19,046 nucleotides of DNA from Collinsella sp. CAG:166 (GTDB lineage Bacteria > Actinomycetota > Coriobacteriia > Coriobacteriales > Coriobacteriaceae), in the NCBI GenBank assembly GCA_000434535.1, contig FR878727.1, positions 1 through 19,046 on the forward strand, given 5' to 3'. This document shows, piece after piece, positions 15,091-19,046 of the stretch (positions are counted from its first letter, which is position 1; every line of letters starts with the position of its first letter). The notes under the pieces were generated by a model that ran no database searches, had not been told where the DNA came from, and worked only from the letters and a program-made list of their open reading frames with translations. A program made the position numbers and the translations under genes.

Positions 15091-16053
15091 CTAGCCAGTG
15101 TAGCGCTCGCGGTAGGTGTTGCGCTTGGGCGCGGAGCCGTGGCTGCCGTGGTGACGCGTGCGGCTGGCGGGGGTTTCCTGGGGCTTGCCACCGCGCATGG
15201 CGTTGGCCTGCTTGGGAGGGATGCCGCCGCTTTTGAGGACCTGTACCTCGCGGTCGGTGAGCTCGCGCCACGAGCCCTTGGCCACGTCTTTGAGCTCCAG
15301 GCCGGCAAAGTTGCAGCGATGCAGACGGATTACCGGATGGTGAATCTTGCTCAGCATGCGCTTAACCTGGTTCTTGCGACCTTCGCGGATGATGACCTCG
15401 ACGGCGGTGGTGCCGGGCTTGACGCCCTGTGGCGCCACGGCCTCGGCCTCGCGTGCGGTGATGACGCGGCAGATTGCCGGCTGGCATAGGCCGTCGTCGA
15501 GCTCGATGCCATGGCGGAGCGGGTCTAGATCGCGTTCGGTCAGCTGCCCGTCAACGAGTGCCTGGTAGGTCTTATAGACATGCTTGCTGGGATGCAGCAG
15601 GTCCTGCGACAGGTCGCCGTCGGTGGTAAAGAGCAAAAGGCCCGTGGTGTCGCGGTCCAGACGACCCACCGGGAAGAGCCCCGGAAAGCGGTCGCGCGGG
15701 ACCAGATCAGCCACGCAAGGGCGCTCCTGCGGATCGCTCATGGTGGTAAGGTAGCCGGTCGGCTTGTAGAGCATCAGGTACACGGCGCCCTGGTTGAGCT
15801 TGACGGGCATGCCGTCGACCTCGATGTGATCGCGGTCGACATCGACCTTGGTGCCCAGCTCGGTCGCGACCTGACCGTTGACGGTCACGCGTCCGGCGGT
15901 CATCAGGTCCTCCGAGCCGCGGCGGCTCGCCACGCCCGCGCGCGCCAAAAAGCGCTGCAGGCGCATGGTGTGCGGATAGACGGGCTGGGCGTCGGTTGCG
16001 GGTACTGCGTTGCCCATGGCGCGCGTCTCCCCTACTTCGTTAGTCCTCGTCAT
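15091..16053 (-). CDS. 23S rRNA pseudouridine synthase, RluB family
   Basis: Converts a uridine in RNA, expected to be position 2605 of 23S rRNA for RluB, to pseudouridine. An S4 RNA-binding domain (30-75: RLQRFLARAGVASRRG) is followed by the catalytic domain with GRLDRDTTGLLL, where Asp133 is the nucleophile, and IREGRKNQVKRML. The C-terminal 35 residues are basic and disordered-looking (RTRHHGSHGSAPKR), probably an RNA-binding tail. Two starts are plausible: ATG 16053 with GGAGG six bases upstream, overlapping scpB by 14 bp, and ATG 16017 with GGGGAG seven bases upstream, 22 bp past the scpB stop. I list the longer; the extra 12 residues are not conserved. Confidence 0.9.
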   Translation of the reverse strand: MTRTNEVGETRAMGNAVPATDAQPVYPHTMRLQRFLARAGVASRRGSEDLMTAGRVTVNGQVATELGTKVDVDRDHIEVDGMPVKLNQGAVYLMLYKPTGYLTTMSDPQERPCVADLVPRDRFPGLFPVGRLDRDTTGLLLFTTDGDLSQDLLHPSKHVYKTYQALVDGQLTERDLDPLRHGIELDDGLCQPAICRVITAREAEAVAPQGVKPGTTAVEVIIREGRKNQVKRMLSKIHHPVIRLHRCNFAGLELKDVAKGSWRELTDREVQVLKSGGIPPKQANAMRGGKPQETPASRTRHHGSHGSAPKRNTYRERYTG

Positions 16054-16768
16054 TCAAATCCTCCGAGGTCCCGTCGACGACCAGAGTCTCCAAGTCCTCG
16101 ACTGCCTCAACATCTTCAACATCGGTATCGATCAGTTCGCGCTCTTCGTCCAGGTCCTCGGCCTGCTCCTCGAGCGTGGACTGAATACTGCGGCCGCTCA
16201 GACGCTCGCGGATAAACTGGCGCGACTGCTCGTCGGGGGCAAACTGCTCTAGGTCGGGCAGGTCTCGGGTGGAGCGCAGGCCGAATTTTTCCAAGAAGGC
16301 GTTGGTCGTGCCGTAGATGATGGCCTGACCGCGCTGGGGGTCGCGGCCGAGCTCACGCACCAGACCCTTGTCCACGAGCGACGCGATGACGCCGTCGGAA
16401 TTGACGCCGCGGATGCCCTTGACCACCTCGCGCGTCACGGGCTGGTGGTATGCGATCACGGCCAGGGTTTCGAGCGCCGCCTGCGACAGCTTCTGCGTGT
16501 CCCAGCTCAACACATAGGCCTCGACCACATCGTGGTAGGCTGGGTGCGTAAACAGGCGCCAGCCGCCGGCGACTTCGCGCAGCTGAAAGCCGCGGTTGGC
16601 CTCCTCGTACTCAACCTTGAGCTCGGCGAGCATCGACGCGCACTCGCCGGGGGCGATATCCAGTGCGCCGGCCAGCGCGGGCGCACTCACCGGGTCGCTT
16701 GACACCAGCAGCAGCGCCTCGAGGGCGCCTTTGAGGCTGTTTGCCTCCAGCGTGGAAAGGGTTGACAT
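16040..16768 (-). CDS. scpB: Segregation and condensation protein B
   Basis: ScpB pairs with ScpA as the winged-helix kite partner of SMC in bacterial chromosome condensation. The 242 residues contain the two winged-helix regions: the LEALLLVSSDPVSAPALAGAL stretch (about 17-37, minus one residue), and SQAALETLAVIAYHQPVTREVVKGIRGV in the middle followed by VRELGRDPQRGQAIIYGTT. The final 50 residues are very acidic (Asp/Glu runs), a common feature. AGGAG precedes the ATG by eight bases and the scpA stop is 11 bp upstream. Order scpA-scpB-rluB is widely conserved. Confidence 0.97.
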   Translation of the reverse strand: MSTLSTLEANSLKGALEALLLVSSDPVSAPALAGALDIAPGECASMLAELKVEYEEANRGFQLREVAGGWRLFTHPAYHDVVEAYVLSWDTQKLSQAALETLAVIAYHQPVTREVVKGIRGVNSDGVIASLVDKGLVRELGRDPQRGQAIIYGTTNAFLEKFGLRSTRDLPDLEQFAPDEQSRQFIRERLSGRSIQSTLEEQAEDLDEERELIDTDVEDVEAVEDLETLVVDGTSEDLNDED

Positions 16769-16779
16769 GGTTGCGGCTC

Positions 16780-17592
16780 CTATTCGGTGAGCTCGGGGCC
16801 CTCGCCGGGCACATAGGCCTCGGCTCCCTCGACTCGGTTGATGCAGATGGTTCCAAAGATTTCGTCCTGGCTCAACGTGAGCGAGCCGCGCTTGGCAAGC
16901 TCAAGCATGGCCAGGAAGGTGACGACGAGCTGCTCGGTGGTGGCATCGCCGTCCAGTAGCTCGCGGAAGGTGCAGGTTTGGTGCGCCATGGTAAAGCGGT
17001 CGACTGAGGCCACGGTCAGGTCGAGCGGCACGCGATGCGGCGCCACATGCTCGGCCTCCAGCAGGAAGGTCTGGCGCTTGCCGTCCAGGTCGGCGCAGAT
17101 GACGGCCAGGCCGCGCAGGGTAATGCCGGCCAGATAGTCGGGCATTAGGCCCAAGAACTCGGGGTCGGGGCCGGCCACACGCGGGTGCATGCGACTTTCG
17201 GCCTGCATGCGGGCACCGAGGGCTGCCGCCGCGCCTTTAAACTGCTTGTAGGCAATCAGGCGCTGGATCAGGACCTCGCGTAAGGCGTCGCCGTCGAGCG
17301 CGCTGAGCTCCTCGAGGTCTTCGTCGAACTCGTCATCGTCGTCATCGACTTTGCGCGGGGCCTCCTGCGGCACCAGAGAGGCGGCCTTGATGTCCAAAAG
17401 GGTTGCCGCGACCAGCAAAAAGTCGCTTGCTACGTCCAGGTCCAGCGCCTCGATGCGCTCGGCCTCGGCAAGGTACTGCTCGGCCACCTCGCTGATGGAG
17501 ATGGCGCCGATATCTACTTTTTGGCGGGTTACCAGCTGCAGCAGCAGGTCGAACGGTCCGCTGTAGACCTGCGTCGACACGCGATACGACAT
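16780..17592 (-). CDS. scpA: Segregation and condensation protein A
   Basis: Kleisin that bridges the SMC heads and binds ScpB. In 270 residues the N-terminal kleisin region (YSGPFDLLLQLVTRQKVDIGAI, 10-31, family hallmark GPFDLLL) is followed by an acidic linker (82-97, DDDDDEFDEDLEEL) and the C-terminal winged helix that contacts SMC (TFLAMLELAKRGSLTLSQDEIFGTI). AAAGGAGGT precedes the ATG. The 84-bp gap upstream holds two hairpins, CGACCGT/ACGGTCG and GCGCC/GGCGC, and a possible promoter, so scpA may be the start of a transcript of its own. Confidence 0.97.
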   Translation of the reverse strand: MSYRVSTQVYSGPFDLLLQLVTRQKVDIGAISISEVAEQYLAEAERIEALDLDVASDFLLVAATLLDIKAASLVPQEAPRKVDDDDDEFDEDLEELSALDGDALREVLIQRLIAYKQFKGAAAALGARMQAESRMHPRVAGPDPEFLGLMPDYLAGITLRGLAVICADLDGKRQTFLLEAEHVAPHRVPLDLTVASVDRFTMAHQTCTFRELLDGDATTEQLVVTFLAMLELAKRGSLTLSQDEIFGTICINRVEGAEAYVPGEGPELTE

Positions 17593-17668
17593 CTTCGACC
17601 TCCTTTGACGGCGCCTTCGCGGCGCGGTTTGGGTGCATGTTGCGACCGTTTTGCACGGTCGACCTGTA

Positions 17669-17697
17669 AGTTTACCTTAGATGCCGGCGATTGCGAA
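17669..17697 (-). promoter_or_regulatory. Possible internal promoter before scpA
   Basis: On the minus strand TTCGCA and TAAACT are 17 bases apart, each matching four of six consensus bases. They overlap the end of the M50 protease gene and precede the largest gap in the run. Weak matches only, so this is tentative. Confidence 0.25.
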
Positions 17698-18360
17698 GTT
17701 GAGCATCTGCTCAGCGAGCGGATACACGGTAACGTCGAAATAGCGGCCGATCACATCGATGCCGGTCCACATGGGCAGCAGGTACAGCACTAGGATGAGG
17801 ATGGGCATAGCGTATTGCTGCAGGTGGTAGTAGTTGGTCAGCGCCTTGCCTTTAAGGAACGGCACGATGATAGACGAGCCGTCAAGCGGCGGAATCGGAA
17901 TAAGGTTAAAGAACGCAAGCGACAGGTTAACCACGATAAACGTGGCGCCGAAGTTCATGATTTGAGACGCCACAGCAAAGGACATGCTGGCGTAGAGGTT
18001 GCCATAGGCCAGGTGCATGAGGGCGGCCGCGAGGCACGCGAGGGCGATGTTCGATGCGGGGCCGGCAACGCTCACCAGAACCTCGTCGCGCTTGGGGTGC
18101 TTGAGGTTGTTGAGGTAGACGGGTACGGGTTTGGCGAAGGCGAACACCGGGCCACCGGCTGCGAGCATGAGCAGCGGCAGGATGATGGTGCCAAACGGGT
18201 CGATATGGTTGAGCGGGTTGAGCGAGACGCGTCCGCGCGAACGGGCCGTCTTGTCGCCGAGTGCCCAGGCCGCGGCGGCGTGCGCACTCTCGTGGATCAC
18301 GATGCCGACGATGACGGCGACGGCGCTCGCGAGCAGGTTCATGATGTAGCTGCTGGACAT
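17677..18360 (-). CDS. Site-2-type membrane zinc metalloprotease (M50 family)
   Basis: An intramembrane protease of the short S2P-like group (no PDZ domain). The 227 residues have about six hydrophobic helices. The zinc motif HESAH is at 23-27 (His23, Glu24, His27) in the first helix, and the third ligand is expected from LDGS with Asp160 in the family motif PIPPLDGS. The conserved SVAGPASN segment (97-104) between them is also present. The substrate is unknown; similar proteins cut anti-sigma factors or membrane-bound signal proteins. AGGGGAG lies before the ATG, and the 98-aa membrane gene stops 9 bp upstream. Adjacency to scpA is common in Gram-positive bacteria, with no known functional link. 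Confidence 0.93.
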   Translation of the reverse strand: MSSSYIMNLLASAVAVIVGIVIHESAHAAAAWALGDKTARSRGRVSLNPLNHIDPFGTIILPLLMLAAGGPVFAFAKPVPVYLNNLKHPKRDEVLVSVAGPASNIALACLAAALMHLAYGNLYASMSFAVASQIMNFGATFIVVNLSLAFFNLIPIPPLDGSSIIVPFLKGKALTNYYHLQQYAMPILILVLYLLPMWTGIDVIGRYFDVTVYPLAEQMLNFAIAGI

Positions 18361-18369
18361 GGTGCTCCC

Positions 18370-18666
18370 CTAGCGGACGCGGCGCGACGCGCGCGTGAGC
18401 AGGTAGTCAATTACAAACAGGATCACAGCGACGATAGCGTAATCCAGGCGAAACACGCCGCCAAAGGGCGACGTGATGACGCCGTAGCCGGCGATGGCGC
18501 TCGGCAGCGCGCGCGAAAGCTCAACGACAAAGCCCACGATCTGCAGTTTGGCGGTGAGGCCGCTAAAACACAGCAGCACGGTCATCGCGCTCATAAAGAT
18601 GCCGCAGATGCGACAGGCGATGGCGATGATGCTCATCGCTACGGCGGTGGCCTTACGAGAGTTCAC
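18370..18666 (-). CDS. Small three-helix membrane protein, function unknown (GTG start)
   Basis: A 98-residue protein. I chose a GTG start at 18666 because GAGGAG sits seven bases upstream, a much better ribosome site than at any ATG in the frame; the longer frame is antisense-like. It overlaps the end of the ABC-F gene by 14 bp. Hydrophobic segments lie at about 11-35, 42-63 and 74-90, and the C-terminus is basic (TRASRRVR), suggesting a cytoplasmic end by the positive-inside rule. I do not recognise a family. Position between an ABC-F ATPase and the M50 protease gives no clear clue. Confidence 0.65.
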   Translation of the reverse strand: MNSRKATAVAMSIIAIACRICGIFMSAMTVLLCFSGLTAKLQIVGFVVELSRALPSAIAGYGVITSPFGGVFRLDYAIVAVILFVIDYLLTRASRRVR

Positions 18667-19046
18667 GCGCGGTCTCCTCTTCGATCTGGGTGGAAAGCTC
18701 CAGCCATTCGTCCTCGAGCTTGGGCAGCTCTTGCTTAAGGCCGTTATATTCCCCCAGCGCGGCGTTGAACTTATCCTGATCGGCATAAAGCTCTTCGCTC
18801 GCCATCAATTCCATTAGCTCGTCATAGCGGGCACGCTTTTTGTCCAGCTCTGCCTCGATCTTCTTGAGCTGGTTGCGCACGCCCTTGAGCTTTTTGTTGA
18901 GCGCGGCGCGGGCTTGGGCCTCGGCGCGCTTTTGCTCCTTGGTTTTTTTGCCCTCGGCCGGCTTGGGTGCTGCAGCGGGGGCGTTGGCCTGGGCGGCGCT
19001 GGCGGGCTTGGCTGCGGCCGGTGCGCTCTCCCCTGCCGCCTCGGCG
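18653..19046 (-). CDS. ABC-F family ATPase, C-terminal part (cut by window edge)
   Basis: About 130 residues are visible and the frame runs off the right edge, so the nucleotide-binding domains lie outside. An Ala/Pro-rich linker is followed by KKTKEQKRAEAQAR, and a long antiparallel coiled-coil region with YADQDKFNAAL and EDEWLELSTQIEE, the typical C-terminal domain of Uup/EttA-like ABC-F proteins. These act on ribosomes or in antibiotic resistance; which applies is not readable from this part. The call rests on the C-terminal pattern only. Confidence 0.75.
   Translation of the reverse strand, partial: AEAAGESAPAAAKPASAAQANAPAAAPKPAEGKKTKEQKRAEAQARAALNKKLKGVRNQLKKIEAELDKKRARYDELMELMASEELYADQDKFNAALGEYNGLKQELPKLEDEWLELSTQIEEETARELS

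Overview
The window looks like a chromosomal segment of a high-GC Coriobacteriia bacterium, most likely Collinsella or a close relative. This rests on the GC-rich coding bias, the gene order and the protein style; no rRNA marker is present, so the genus is an inference.

Left part (about 1-3410) is accessory. A minus-strand pair encodes a small two-helix membrane protein and a zinc-ribbon / membrane-helix / DUF6273 protein. Divergent to it, on the plus strand, is a pilin-like protein: a class III (Flp/TadE-type) prepilin leader, one hydrophobic helix, a Gly/Ser linker and a C-terminal DUF6273 domain. Its leader carries a run of nine G in the coding sequence, between the start codon and the prepilin cleavage site. 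A one-base slip either way ends translation within about 35 codons, so the protein is a good candidate for phase-variable surface display. The gene ends at an intrinsic terminator, followed by about 420 bases of AT-richer DNA with hairpins and a 16-bp perfect palindrome but no credible gene.

A tRNA-Pro(GGG) gene on the minus strand, with its own promoter, encoded CCA and a clear terminator, marks the border (3411-3598). Its 3' end faces the accessory block, which fits an integration hotspot, although no att duplication is visible.

Right part (3607-19046) is one run of 18 minus-strand genes with very short gaps or overlaps. In transcription order they are: ABC-F ATPase C-terminus (cut by the window edge), a 98-aa membrane protein, an M50 site-2-type protease, scpA, scpB, an RluB-family pseudouridine synthase, cmk, plsC, ispH, a DUF512 radical SAM protein, der, plsY, gpsA, rpe, a cysteine desulfurase, a Nif3-like protein, a coiled-coil zinc-ribbon protein and coaBC. 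This is housekeeping: chromosome condensation (ScpAB), ribosome assembly and RNA modification (Der, RluB), CMP phosphorylation, isoprenoid synthesis (IspH), phospholipid entry (GpsA makes glycerol-3-phosphate, PlsY and PlsC acylate it), sulfur mobilisation and CoA synthesis.

The most promising unusual item is the phase-variable-looking pilin-DUF6273 gene with its divergent DUF6273 membrane partner. Smaller oddities are an HX4E acyltransferase motif in PlsC and a missing zinc-ligand cysteine in the zinc-ribbon protein.
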